From NCBI GenBank assembly GCA_015522385.1, contig WAMJ01000173.1:1-64000 (forward strand): a stretch of DNA of 64,000 nucleotides. The letters are read 5' to 3'. Positions within the stretch are counted from its first letter, which is position 1. Every line of letters starts with the position of its first letter. The notes beneath the pieces were generated by a model. That model worked only from the letters and a program-made list of their open reading frames with translations. It made no database searches and was not told the DNA's origin. Positions 51,903 through 60,705 of the stretch are shown here, in pieces. The stretch is from Candidatus Heimdallarchaeota archaeon (GTDB taxonomy: Archaea > Asgardarchaeota > Heimdallarchaeia > Heimdallarchaeales > Kariarchaeaceae). A program made the translations under genes and the position numbers.

Positions 51903-53162
51903 TTAGAACTTCCTTCTGAGCATGACAATGGTTGCGATGCTGAAGAGTCCGAGGAAGATCGAAATTGTGGACACGGGTGTACCCTGATCGTTGGATGTTC
52001 CACAGTGGGGGGGGTTGCTTCCAAGGTCTGCGGTACCGGTGTCAGGCACGAACTCTCCGACCTTTGTGAAGTTGGATGCGGAGGTTGAGTCTGCCTTCCA
52101 GAACTCATAGCTGGCGGAGACCTGATCACCGTTCACATCGAATGTGATGGTGGAAGACACACCGTTGTAGTCCTTTCCGATCGTTCTGATGTTGTCTGCA
52201 ACACTGCAGCTCTCAGCGGTGTGTGCCTCAAGGGCAGCCAGACCAAGGATCATGGTTGCGTCGTAGGTCTCGGGGACGAAGATGGTGGGTGCATAGTCGT
52301 ACTTCTCTTTGAATGCGGTGAAGAATGCGGTATCATTCTTGGTCTGAGGGGCTGTCCCCTTCATTCCGTCGAAGTTACCTGCGTCAAAGAGAGCGTCAGA
52401 CTTCGTACCGTCAGTACCGTAGAGGGGCAGGTTAACACCCTGTGCCTCCAGCTCCTTGAGAATAGCTGTTCCGTCTGTGTTGAAGGAGATCAGCAGAACT
52501 GCCTCTGCATCACTTGCCTTGACTGCAGCAACCTCTGTGGAGAAGTCGCTCTGGTCACTGGGGTAGGTCTGCTCGGTGCTGACTGTTCCGCTGAATTCAG
52601 ACTTAAATGCGTCTGCAAGACCAGTACCATATGCGTCGTTCAGGCCGATGATGGCGACCTTATTGATGTCGTCATCGCTCATGAGCTTAGCGAGTGCCTT
52701 ACCCTGGAAAGCATCTGAGGGAACAACCCTGTACAGGAAGTCACCGTCGTCCTCATCCGTGATTGCGGGCGAGGTTGATGCGTAGGAGATCATGGGGATG
52801 TTGCTGTCCTTTGCGATTGCGATTGCTGCAAGTGTGTTGGATGAAGCTGCAGCACCGACAATTCCGCTTACACCGTCTGCGATCATTGTGCTGACTGCAG
52901 TAGCGGTGGCAGTGGAGTCTGTTTCAGTGTCTCCAACAACAAGCTCAAAGGTGAATTCCTCATCGTTCTTGTTGAGTTCGTCGATTGCCAGGTTGGCACC
53001 ATCCTCGAAGGATTGTCCGAGGAAACCAAGTGCTCCGGTCTTAGGGGTGAGTAATCCGATCTTGACGGTTACTGCATTGGCTGAGGCCGTGTTGAGGGTG
53101 AAACTTGCCCCAACAACGAGCAGAGCCAAAAGACCCATTGAAATTGCTATCTTTCTGTTCAT
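51903..53162 (-). CDS. livK: Branched-chain amino acid/amide-type ABC substrate-binding protein, C-terminally anchored
   Basis: 419 residues. Signal peptide 'RKIAISMGLLALLVVGASFT'. Mature start 'VKIGLLTPKTGALGFLGQSF' then 'EDGANLAIDELN', typical of periplasmic-binding protein type 1 of the Liv family. Other family marks: 'VSTMIADGVSGIVGAAASSN', 'MISYASTSPAITDEDDGDFL', 'RVVPSDAFQGKALAKLM'. The C-terminus has a hydrophobic helix then RRKF, so it is membrane-tethered. Ligand unknown (branched amino acids, amides or urea). Own promoter with GGATATAAAG about 60 bases before the ATG and a TGGAGT ribosome site. Confidence 0.92.
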   Translation of the reverse strand: MNRKIAISMGLLALLVVGASFTLNTASANAVTVKIGLLTPKTGALGFLGQSFEDGANLAIDELNKNDEEFTFELVVGDTETDSTATATAVSTMIADGVSGIVGAAASSNTLAAIAIAKDSNIPMISYASTSPAITDEDDGDFLYRVVPSDAFQGKALAKLMSDDDINKVAIIGLNDAYGTGLADAFKSEFSGTVSTEQTYPSDQSDFSTEVAAVKASDAEAVLLISFNTDGTAILKELEAQGVNLPLYGTDGTKSDALFDAGNFDGMKGTAPQTKNDTAFFTAFKEKYDYAPTIFVPETYDATMILGLAALEAHTAESCSVADNIRTIGKDYNGVSSTITFDVNGDQVSASYEFWKADSTSASNFTKVGEFVPDTGTADLGSNPPHCGTSNDQGTPVSTISIFLGLFSIATIVMLRRKF

Positions 53163-53293
53163 TTTAATTACTCCATTGAGTAGTGTTCATCCGAGGATGA
53201 ATATGTGATAGTCAACACGATGGATATAAAGTTTTTTTGGATCACTGGTAAAAGCGACAAGATGTAGATAAATTATAGTACAGGTGTTTACTC

Positions 53294-54022
53294 TCAGTCT
53301 TTCGCTACTCCGAGGAAGAGCTCCCCGATGTTCTTGTTCGTAAGAATACTCTCAGCTACGTCCTCGTAGACCAGCTCACCGTGCGCAAAGACATAGCCAT
53401 AGTCCGAATGTCGTAAAGCCGACTTGGCATTTTGCTCAACAAGTAGGATGGACATGCCATCGTCCCTAAGTGCAGATACCTTGTCAAGTATCTCTTGCAC
53501 GAAGATGGGACTGAGTGCAGCTGTGGGTTCATCGAGTAGCATCATCTGCGGTCTGGTCATCAATGCCCTGCCAAGGGCAAGCATCTGCCGTTGCCCACCC
53601 GAGAGATTGGATGCCAGTTCGAACTTTCTCTCTTTTAACTCCGGAAAGATCTGGAAAACCTTCTCCATGTCATCTGATATGTCGTCATTCAGACGGTATC
53701 CCCCCATCTCTAAGTTTTCAAGGATTGTCAGGTCGGGGAAGACATTATTGACCTGGGGCACGTAGGACATACCCATATTGACAAGCTTGTCGGTCTTCTC
53801 ATTTGACACATCCGAGCCGAAGTATTTGATCCCGCCTGAGTAACGATTTGCCAGACCGAAAATAACCTTCAGGAAGGTACTTTTCCCGCAACCATTTGGG
53901 CCTATGATCGTTACTATCTCCTGCTTGCCCACGGCAAGGTCTATGTCGAAGAGGATCTGTACCGAGCCATATCCCCCGTTAATTCCTATTACTTCAAGTG
54001 CTTTGTTGTCAATTGCTCTCAT
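53294..54022 (-). CDS. livF: ABC transporter ATP-binding protein LivF
   Basis: 242 residues. Walker A 'TIIGPNGCGKSTFLKVIFGL', signature 'NLSGGQRQMLALGRALMTRP', Walker B 'QMMLLDEPTAALSP', H-loop region 'SILLVEQNAKSALRHSD'. The V-E-Q-N and 'YGYVFAHGELV' ending is specific for LivF. Six bases after livG. Confidence 0.95.
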   Translation of the reverse strand: MRAIDNKALEVIGINGGYGSVQILFDIDLAVGKQEIVTIIGPNGCGKSTFLKVIFGLANRYSGGIKYFGSDVSNEKTDKLVNMGMSYVPQVNNVFPDLTILENLEMGGYRLNDDISDDMEKVFQIFPELKERKFELASNLSGGQRQMLALGRALMTRPQMMLLDEPTAALSPIFVQEILDKVSALRDDGMSILLVEQNAKSALRHSDYGYVFAHGELVYEDVAESILTNKNIGELFLGVAKD

Positions 54023-54028
54023 ATTATC

Positions 54029-54793
54029 TCACTCTCCAAGATAGGCGTCTATGACATCCTGCGATTTCCGTACGATGTCAGGGGGGCCGTTGAGGATCTC
54101 TTCTCCATTTGCCATAACCACTATGTGGTCGATACCTTTCCTAAGGATGAAGTCCATGTTGTGTTCGATGATCAGGATAGTGAGTCCTAATTCCTTCCTC
54201 AGCTTCTTGAGGGTTTGGAAGATCTTCTCGGTCAAGGGACCTGCCACACCCGCCACGGGCTCGTCCAGCATGAGGATCTTGGCATCACTCATGAGAAGCC
54301 TACCAATATCCACTAGCTTAGATTGACCTCCTGAAAGTTCAGAGGCATAGTTCTCTGCCATGTGCTCGATTTCGAGGAGCTTGAGGATGGTGTATGCTTT
54401 CTCAATCAGTTCCTCTTCTTGCTTCTTGTATTTCCAAGGCATCAAAGCATTGAGAACAGAGCTCCCTAATTGATTCTTTGGGGGCATCATCAGGTTCTCA
54501 AGAACGGTAAGTTCCCTCCACAACCTTGTATTCTGGAAAGTTCTCGATAGTCCCAAGGCGTTAATCTCATGAGGTGGTTTCCCCATGACTTCTTCTCCAA
54601 AGACCTTGACGGATCCTGAATCTGCGGGGATTATCCCCGTGATGGTGTTGAAGGTCGTGGATTTTCCACTACCATTTGGGCCGATTAGTCCCATGATCTC
54701 GTGTTTCTTGAGATCGAAGTGGATGTTGTTGACTGCTTTCAGACCACTGAAGCTCTTCGAGAGACCTTTGACGGACAGTGCTGCTTCAGTCAT
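54029..54793 (-). CDS. livG: ABC transporter ATP-binding protein LivG
   Basis: 254 residues. Walker A 'GLIGPNGSGKSTTFNTITG', signature 'ELSGGQSKLVDIGRLLMSDA', Walker B 'ILMLDEPVAGVA'. 'SRTFQNTRLWRELTVLENLM' and 'ILIIEHNMDFI' are typical LivG sequences. Overlaps livM by 4 bases. Confidence 0.95.
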   Translation of the reverse strand: MTEAALSVKGLSKSFSGLKAVNNIHFDLKKHEIMGLIGPNGSGKSTTFNTITGIIPADSGSVKVFGEEVMGKPPHEINALGLSRTFQNTRLWRELTVLENLMMPPKNQLGSSVLNALMPWKYKKQEEELIEKAYTILKLLEIEHMAENYASELSGGQSKLVDIGRLLMSDAKILMLDEPVAGVAGPLTEKIFQTLKKLRKELGLTILIIEHNMDFILRKGIDHIVVMANGEEILNGPPDIVRKSQDVIDAYLGE

Positions 54794-56298
54794 GTCTTCC
54801 CCTCCTTGGTGTATGCTTGGGATGTCTTTCTCATCTTCTCGATTAGAAGTTCCTCGTCCTCGAATCGACCGTGTGATTCAGATTTGGGGGTGTAAGGTAA
54901 CTCGGGGAGGATTCCATCAGGCATGTACCTCAGGAAAAGAATGATTAGGGCACCGACAATGAACAACTGGATAAAGCTGGTATCGACAAAGGCATCCTCT
55001 CGACTTGTGAAAGTATTCTGCCATGTAGAGTCACCGAATAATGTGCCTCCGATATCTACAGCTATGATCCTGAAGAAAAAGTCCAGAACGGCCAGAAAGG
55101 TTCTTGGTCTCTCCGCAGGACTTATTGTGCTGAGGTTATCAACTGAGTACTGTGTAATAGCAATAACTGAGGCTCCTAAGATCATTCCTTTGGAATTTCC
55201 CTTTCCACCGATTATAAATGCTGCCCAGACGTAGAAGGTCGTGATCACTGCAATCGTTCCTGGAAAGATACTGCTTACTTTCCAGACCCACATACTTCCG
55301 GCCATGGCGAATATCGCTCCGCCAATCGCCAGAACTGATGCCTTGTACTTGAATACATCGTACCCATAGGAGTCGACAACCTGTTCGTCCTCCCGTATAC
55401 CTCGAAGAACCCTCCCATAAGGAGACCTCAAGAGGAGTTGGGAGAGGACAAGGACAATGACCATGAAAATAATCCCGATTATGGCCAAAACCGTATCGTA
55501 TGCTATTCCAAATCTGTTGTTGGCGAATGCATCCTTGAATGGCGCAGGGATATTGCTTATGCCGATGCTCGACCCCCATGGTCTGTCTGTCTGGAAGGTA
55601 GGCTCTGCTAGGAGCAACCTCTTCAGGAACTCTCCCAGAGCTATGGTGATGATCGCGAAGTAATCTGTCCGTAACCTAAGACCTGGGTAGGCTAGAAGAT
55701 ATCCGAGAACCGCTGAAATTCCCATCCCGACCAGCATCGATGTTATGGGATCGAGTAGGATCTTCAGTCCAAATAGGGAAATACCCTTGGTAGAGAGAAC
55801 TGCACTTGATACCATCCCAATCCCTACAAAGAAGATCACTCCGAAGTTCACAATTCCTGTCGCTCCAGTTTGGATGTTTAGTCCCATCGCCATTATAGCA
55901 TAATAGCAGATGAGGAACACCAAGAACGATATCACAAATATCTTCTTGCTAGGGTCTGCAGGCTGTATCAAAATCAGAAAGAACACAATGACCATACCTA
56001 TGAGGAAGATTCTGTCCTGCAGAGCCTTCTCTCTTCTTCCCTTGGGAAATCTGTAAAGTGTCTCGGTTGTGATGACCTCGACAAAACCAGCGAACATGTG
56101 TCCCAGAAGCAGAAATGGGTACCCGAGGATGAAGAAAACTAGATTGACATAATTGTAAATTTTGCCCTTTGTGGTGGTGGTGTCTATCTCTTTCCTCTCA
56201 ATTGGGTCACTTGCTCGATTGAAAAATTCCTTGAACGCGGCTCCTAACGTCTTGAAGAATATCGAAACCTCCTTCATTGGAGAACTAGCTTCGCTCAT
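54790..56298 (-). CDS. livM: ABC transporter permease LivM
   Basis: 502 residues, about ten membrane helices. The N-terminal ~80 residues are an extra soluble-plus-helix part with 'FKTLGAAFKEFFNRA'; the core begins near 125. Family motifs: 'QTGATGIVNFGVIFFVGIGM', 'LRLRTDYFAIITIALGEFLK', 'SPYGRVLRGIREDEQVVDSY' (the coupling loop) and 'MAGSMWVWKVSS'. Longer than bacterial LivM (~420) owing to both ends. Overlaps livH by 4 bases. Confidence 0.94.
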   Translation of the reverse strand: MSEASSPMKEVSIFFKTLGAAFKEFFNRASDPIERKEIDTTTTKGKIYNYVNLVFFILGYPFLLLGHMFAGFVEVITTETLYRFPKGRREKALQDRIFLIGMVIVFFLILIQPADPSKKIFVISFLVFLICYYAIMAMGLNIQTGATGIVNFGVIFFVGIGMVSSAVLSTKGISLFGLKILLDPITSMLVGMGISAVLGYLLAYPGLRLRTDYFAIITIALGEFLKRLLLAEPTFQTDRPWGSSIGISNIPAPFKDAFANNRFGIAYDTVLAIIGIIFMVIVLVLSQLLLRSPYGRVLRGIREDEQVVDSYGYDVFKYKASVLAIGGAIFAMAGSMWVWKVSSIFPGTIAVITTFYVWAAFIIGGKGNSKGMILGASVIAITQYSVDNLSTISPAERPRTFLAVLDFFFRIIAVDIGGTLFGDSTWQNTFTSREDAFVDTSFIQLFIVGALIILFLRYMPDGILPELPYTPKSESHGRFEDEELLIEKMRKTSQAYTKEGKT

Positions 56299-57545
56299 TC
56301 TTTATCCCCTCCTTTAAAGAGACTCCTGAACGTGAATTTGTTAAACCGTTTCTCCAGTCCGAGCCCTATGCCCTGATTGTGAACGAGTAGAACGAGCACA
56401 AGAAGGAAGAATGGGACGATGTCGACATATGCCTTCAAGTTGCTTCTCTCCGTTGGCTCTTGTAATCCAGAAAGGATGGGAGAACTGTACACCCTTGCAA
56501 ATCCAACGATGTATGTGGCGACCAAGGCACCGATGAGTGAGCCCACTGATCCGAGAACTACGACTGCGAATGCAGGGATGATTAAGAATATTGCGTCTTC
56601 CAGACCTATGCCGAGTTTTGCGACATATAGCACACCACCTACTCCGGCTATACCTCCGATGATGAATGAGCTGATGTTGTAGATCTTGGTTGTACTGATT
56701 CCTGACGCAGCTGCCAAGTCTGGGTTGCTCGCTGTTGCCCTCATGGCCTTTCCTACCTTTGTACCTTTGAGAAAGACGAAGAAAAGAACCACGAGGGTGA
56801 ATAGGGTGACCATAGTGATCACATCTATCTGGTTGATAATCAGGACGGTTGGCGAACCATCTGAGTAGGTCAGATCTACTGAGGGAAGAGAAGCGAACAA
56901 GGGGATCCTGTAGAGAAGTGTGGGTACCTTGCTCTGAGTCTCCGAACTGATCTGCCCCTGTGTCGTGAAGAAGCTCATATTAGCTGACCCAAACCTCATG
57001 GCAATAATTGCTCTGGTAGCTAAGGACACACCCAACGAACTTATCATGAGTGTCTGTTGAGAGCTACCCCTGTTCCTCAACGGTCTGAACACGATGATGT
57101 CCACAAGAATAGCATACAGTCCACAGACGATGAATGCCATAAAGAGGGCGAACCAAAGCACATTCGGGTTAGGATTGGAAGCGGTCGATTGCAGGTACTT
57201 TGTCGATCCCATGTACACAGCCACGTATCCCCCCATGAGGAAGTACTCTCCAACTGCAAAATTGGCAAACTTGAAAATCTTGTATCCAAGCGTCAGCCCT
57301 ATGGCCATCGAGAGATAAAACGATCCCCATAGGATGCTACGGTACAGCAGTCCCATGGGGTCTATTGTAATCGTCCCCTGTGCTGGATCAGCAAAGAGGT
57401 CGATGATGACAAATAGAATGTAGAGTATGATCAGAGGAGAGAGCACGAGACCGAACCAAATGGCTATCCTGACTATAGGTTGCCTAGGTGTAGAGGTCTC
57501 CTTGACGACTTCCTCTGAAATTTGTTCACTTTCAGTTTCCGTCAA
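56295..57545 (-). CDS. livH: ABC transporter permease LivH
   Basis: 416 residues, about eight to nine membrane helices. 'LTLGYKIFKFANFAVGEYFL' is the LivH N-terminal motif, 'VFRPLRNRGSSQQTLMISSL' and 'SNPDLAAASGISTTKIYNIS' the coupling loop, and 'IPAFAVVVLGSVGSLIGALV' the late helix. TTG start at 57545: TATA-like ACCTATATATC is 25 bases upstream, while ATG at 57550 is out of frame. First gene of the livHMGF unit. Confidence 0.94.
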   Translation of the reverse strand: MTETESEQISEEVVKETSTPRQPIVRIAIWFGLVLSPLIILYILFVIIDLFADPAQGTITIDPMGLLYRSILWGSFYLSMAIGLTLGYKIFKFANFAVGEYFLMGGYVAVYMGSTKYLQSTASNPNPNVLWFALFMAFIVCGLYAILVDIIVFRPLRNRGSSQQTLMISSLGVSLATRAIIAMRFGSANMSFFTTQGQISSETQSKVPTLLYRIPLFASLPSVDLTYSDGSPTVLIINQIDVITMVTLFTLVVLFFVFLKGTKVGKAMRATASNPDLAAASGISTTKIYNISSFIIGGIAGVGGVLYVAKLGIGLEDAIFLIIPAFAVVVLGSVGSLIGALVATYIVGFARVYSSPILSGLQEPTERSNLKAYVDIVPFFLLVLVLLVHNQGIGLGLEKRFNKFTFRSLFKGGDKE

Positions 57546-57734
57546 TACATCAACGATACTATTTCGATATATAGGTCATTCGGTGCGATAATGTGTAATT
57601 TTCTTGTATGTGGGCTGTTTTTCTCGGAGAATTATGGACGAACTGTGTTCAGCTGTATGAATGAATCACCAACTGTCTGAGCTTTCTGAAAAATTCACGC
57701 TAGGGTTAAATACCATAAAGTTCGTCATCTCCGT

Positions 57735-58676
57735 ATGAAACCCTATCTGTTTTTTGGAATCCTGATCTTGGCAATGGCAGTACCAGGGAGCTCGATTCAA
57801 ATAAGGTCTTGGGGATATCAGCTGCAGAACTATGATATAGATACCCTGAAGTTATTCGATGCTGATATTCTCGTGATCGATTACTCTAAGGATGGCACGG
57901 ATACCCAAGCTTTCACCAAGGAGGAGGTCGTAGACATCCAGTCGAGTGGTAAACAGGTAGTGAGTTACATCTCCATCGGGGAAGCTGAGGACTATCGATA
58001 CTATTTCGACGATAGCTGGTTGAGTTCTCCCCCTGTGTGGATGGACGGGGAGAACCCAGACTGGGAGGGGAACTACAAGGTGAAGTACTGGGATCCTGAG
58101 TGGCAGACTATCATCTTTGGCTATCTCGATAAGATAATCTCTGCAGGATTTGACGGAGTCTATCTCGACATCATCGACGCTTACGAATTTTACGAAGATT
58201 CAGTTCCTAAGGCCACGCAGTTAATGATCGAATTCGTCACCAATATATCCAATTACACAAGAGAGAAGGCCGGGTCAGACTTTTTGATCATCCCGCAGAA
58301 CGGTGAGGGCCTGCTACAGAATGACGGGTACAGGGCAGTAATTGACGCCATTGGTAAGGAAGACCTTTACTTAGAGGAGGATGGGATTACCCATAAGACT
58401 GATGGGAGGGAATACAGCGAAAATCTGCTTGACCTGCTGACAAGAGACGGTAAGCCTGTCTTACTTGTCGAGTACACATCGAACCAAGATGCAATCTCTT
58501 TTGTACAGGAACAGGCCCAAAAGAAAGGGTACACCTTATACATCGGAGTACGTGCCCTCGACAGGCTGGTCGATCAGAACTTTTCCACATCGGAGTCCAA
58601 TATCTCATTCCTTCTTCTCCCCTCTATCACCACTTTAGTCATTCTTCGGAAACGAGCGGATTCATCCCCACGATAA
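57735..58676 (+). CDS. Secreted GH114-like glycosidase with C-terminal anchor
   Basis: 313 residues. Signal peptide at ~1-21. TIM-barrel text of the GH114/TM1410 family: 'SWGYQLQNYDID', 'VIDYSKDGTD', 'GKQVVSYISIGEAEDYRYYF', 'DPEWQTIIFGYLDKIISAGF', 'DGVYLDIIDAYEFYED', 'DFLIIPQNGEGLL', 'LLVEYTSNQDA'. Asp/Glu in 'SIGEAED' and 'YLDIIDA' are the likely catalytic residues. Relatives cut alpha-1,4-polygalactosamine polymers; the archaeal substrate may be a surface glycan (inference). C-terminal hydrophobic helix then RKR. TATA-like GTTAAATAC 26 bases upstream. Confidence 0.85.
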   Translation: MKPYLFFGILILAMAVPGSSIQIRSWGYQLQNYDIDTLKLFDADILVIDYSKDGTDTQAFTKEEVVDIQSSGKQVVSYISIGEAEDYRYYFDDSWLSSPPVWMDGENPDWEGNYKVKYWDPEWQTIIFGYLDKIISAGFDGVYLDIIDAYEFYEDSVPKATQLMIEFVTNISNYTREKAGSDFLIIPQNGEGLLQNDGYRAVIDAIGKEDLYLEEDGITHKTDGREYSENLLDLLTRDGKPVLLVEYTSNQDAISFVQEQAQKKGYTLYIGVRALDRLVDQNFSTSESNISFLLLPSITTLVILRKRADSSPR

Positions 58677-58707
58677 CATTAAAGTCCTACCCAAGAAGGA
58701 CAGTTCA

Positions 58708-59301
58708 ATGACGTGGATAGAAGTCATCGACATTGACGAGGCCACTGGTGACCTCCAGAACCTCTACTCCAACCTGAAAAGTCCAGAGGGACATGTAGAC
58801 AATGTACTGAAGGTGCACAGTCTCAGACCCCGGACCATGAGGGGTCACCTCGCTCTTTACAGATCGGCACTTCACTCTGAACCCAATGAGTTAGACAAAA
58901 AGGAGAGGGAGCTTGTGGCAGTTACTGTGGGTACACTGAATGGATGTGAGTACTGTGTAGCCCACCACGGAACTGGTCTAGCGGATCTAGTGGGCGGTCA
59001 AATGGAAGCTAAGAGATTGACCAAGTCCGCTGTAGAGGGTGGCGATGGTCTGGGGCCACGAGAACGTGCTCTTGTTGACTATGCGATTAAACTAACATTG
59101 AGACCTGCTGATATGGTAGAGGAAGATTTGGCTCCGTTGAGGAGAGTGGGTCTGTCCGACGCTGGTATCCTCGACCTCAATCAAATCGTATCATACTTCA
59201 ATTACGTAACACGTTCTCTTCAGGGTCTTGGAGTTAGAACCGATGGAGAACCCCTTGGCTACCACGCTGTTGATGGCGAGGTGAAGAGGTACTCGGAATG
59301 A
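58708..59301 (+). CDS. AhpD/carboxymuconolactone-decarboxylase-like peroxidase
   Basis: 197 residues. AhpD core with 'LNGCEYCVAHHGTGL': Cys80, Cys83 and His87, the redox active C-x-x-C-x-x-x-H. 'DKKERELVAVTVGT' and 'LGPRERALVDYAIKLT' flank it. Probable thiol-dependent hydroperoxide reduction. ATG at 58708, with CATTAAAG about 28 bases upstream, 31 bases after the GH114 gene. Confidence 0.9.
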   Translation: MTWIEVIDIDEATGDLQNLYSNLKSPEGHVDNVLKVHSLRPRTMRGHLALYRSALHSEPNELDKKERELVAVTVGTLNGCEYCVAHHGTGLADLVGGQMEAKRLTKSAVEGGDGLGPRERALVDYAIKLTLRPADMVEEDLAPLRRVGLSDAGILDLNQIVSYFNYVTRSLQGLGVRTDGEPLGYHAVDGEVKRYSE

Positions 59302-59332
59302 TTTAGTTATCAAAAATAGTTGAAATACGGTA

Positions 59333-60700
59333 TCAGTGCTTACCCTTGCTGGAGAAATTGAAATTTCCCAATCTCAGAGTTGGGATCTTCCCTGCTAGAC
59401 CAAATATACTCCCGTAGGTACCGTGGAGCTTCTGTACTACATCATTTGCAGGTTCTGCCTCCTTGTACATCGAGAACATCGAATCAGTGAACCTCATGTT
59501 TTTCAAGGAACCGACTATCTCTCCATTCTTTATCCGGAATAGACCATCCCTAGTCAATCCTGTGATCGTGGAGTCGGGCATGTGCACGAAATTGCAGTAC
59601 CAGAGACTTGTAATGTAAATCCCGTCGTCTACTGAGGCTATCAACTCCTCCTCCGTCTTACTTCCTGGTTTGATGGACGGTGATCTGAACATGGTGAATC
59701 CTCCAACAGCTCTGCCATTAGTCTCTACTCCCAACTTCTTCGCATTCCGTCTGTTATACGCAAATTCTTTCACTACTCCGTCTTCAATGTAAGTGATATC
59801 GTAGCTTGGCTCTCCATCTGTATCGAAGTTCTGAGAGGCATAGTGCTCTGGATCAGACACGGCGTCAGTTATAGTGAACCTCTCATCGAACAACTTCTCT
59901 CCTAATTTGTCCTTGAACGGGCTTTGGTAATTGATAAGCATGCTGGACGAAGTCGCTAGACCCATGTGGAACATGAGCTCCATTGTTGCTTCGTGGCCAA
60001 ATATTGTCTCATAACCCCCGACATCGAGCTCTCCTTGATTCAGACCACGGTAAGCCCGATCGGCGACGATTTGTGCGGTTTTCTCTATTTGTAGATCCTC
60101 AAACTTCACTCCTGCAACAGAGGAAGAGGATCTCGATTCACCTGTACCCTTGGAAGCAGCCACATTTATGATCCCCGAGACTGTAGATCCCTCTCTCTGT
60201 GCCATAATACCGTAGCTGTTCATCAGAACGAATCTACCGGTATTGTAGTTCAGGTTTCCTGCCACTGAGACAATTTCTGAATTGATCTCTGCGCTCTCGA
60301 TGGCAAGTTTCACCTGATCTGAGATCTCCATAGGTGTATACTCAACCATTCGTGCTGGAAGGTCTGGATAGTCGGGCTGCTCCTGAATGAATCCCGGGAA
60401 CTCTGGATCGTCTGGAGAGAACCTTGCTAAGGTGATGGCATCGTTGACCATAGCTTTGACCCGATCCCGATGCATCGTTCCGCTGTAGTTCCCTACCTTA
60501 CTTCCTATCTGTAGTTGTAGCTGGAACTCTGTAGTGTTCCTCAAGGTATTCTGAGTTATGTGCTTCTCTCCGTACCTTGTGGCTATGTTCTCATTGCTAT
60601 ACACTGTCACTTGTGCCGCGTCTGCTCCCTGTGCCTTGCTTTCGCTCAGGAGTTCCTTGGCAATCTCTGCTAATTCATCGAATGTCTTTATGTCTACCAT
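59333..60700 (-). CDS. tldE: TldE/PmbA-like metalloprotease subunit
   Basis: 455 residues from ATG at 60700, five bases after the tldD stop; the longer frame to 60745 would overlap tldD by 40 bases. 'FDELAEIAKELLSESKAQGA' start, 'GTGESRSSSSVAGVKFED', 'FGHEATMELMFHMG' (partial zinc-site-like His/Glu but without the TldD HExxxH), 'YITSLWYCNFVHMPDSTITG' and 'GLFRIKNGEIVGSLKNMRF' are typical. It lacks the zinc motif and acts as a partner of TldD in peptide cleavage or peptide maturation. Confidence 0.93.
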   Translation of the reverse strand: MVDIKTFDELAEIAKELLSESKAQGADAAQVTVYSNENIATRYGEKHITQNTLRNTTEFQLQLQIGSKVGNYSGTMHRDRVKAMVNDAITLARFSPDDPEFPGFIQEQPDYPDLPARMVEYTPMEISDQVKLAIESAEINSEIVSVAGNLNYNTGRFVLMNSYGIMAQREGSTVSGIINVAASKGTGESRSSSSVAGVKFEDLQIEKTAQIVADRAYRGLNQGELDVGGYETIFGHEATMELMFHMGLATSSSMLINYQSPFKDKLGEKLFDERFTITDAVSDPEHYASQNFDTDGEPSYDITYIEDGVVKEFAYNRRNAKKLGVETNGRAVGGFTMFRSPSIKPGSKTEEELIASVDDGIYITSLWYCNFVHMPDSTITGLTRDGLFRIKNGEIVGSLKNMRFTDSMFSMYKEAEPANDVVQKLHGTYGSIFGLAGKIPTLRLGNFNFSSKGKH

Positions 60701-60705
60701 CTTGA

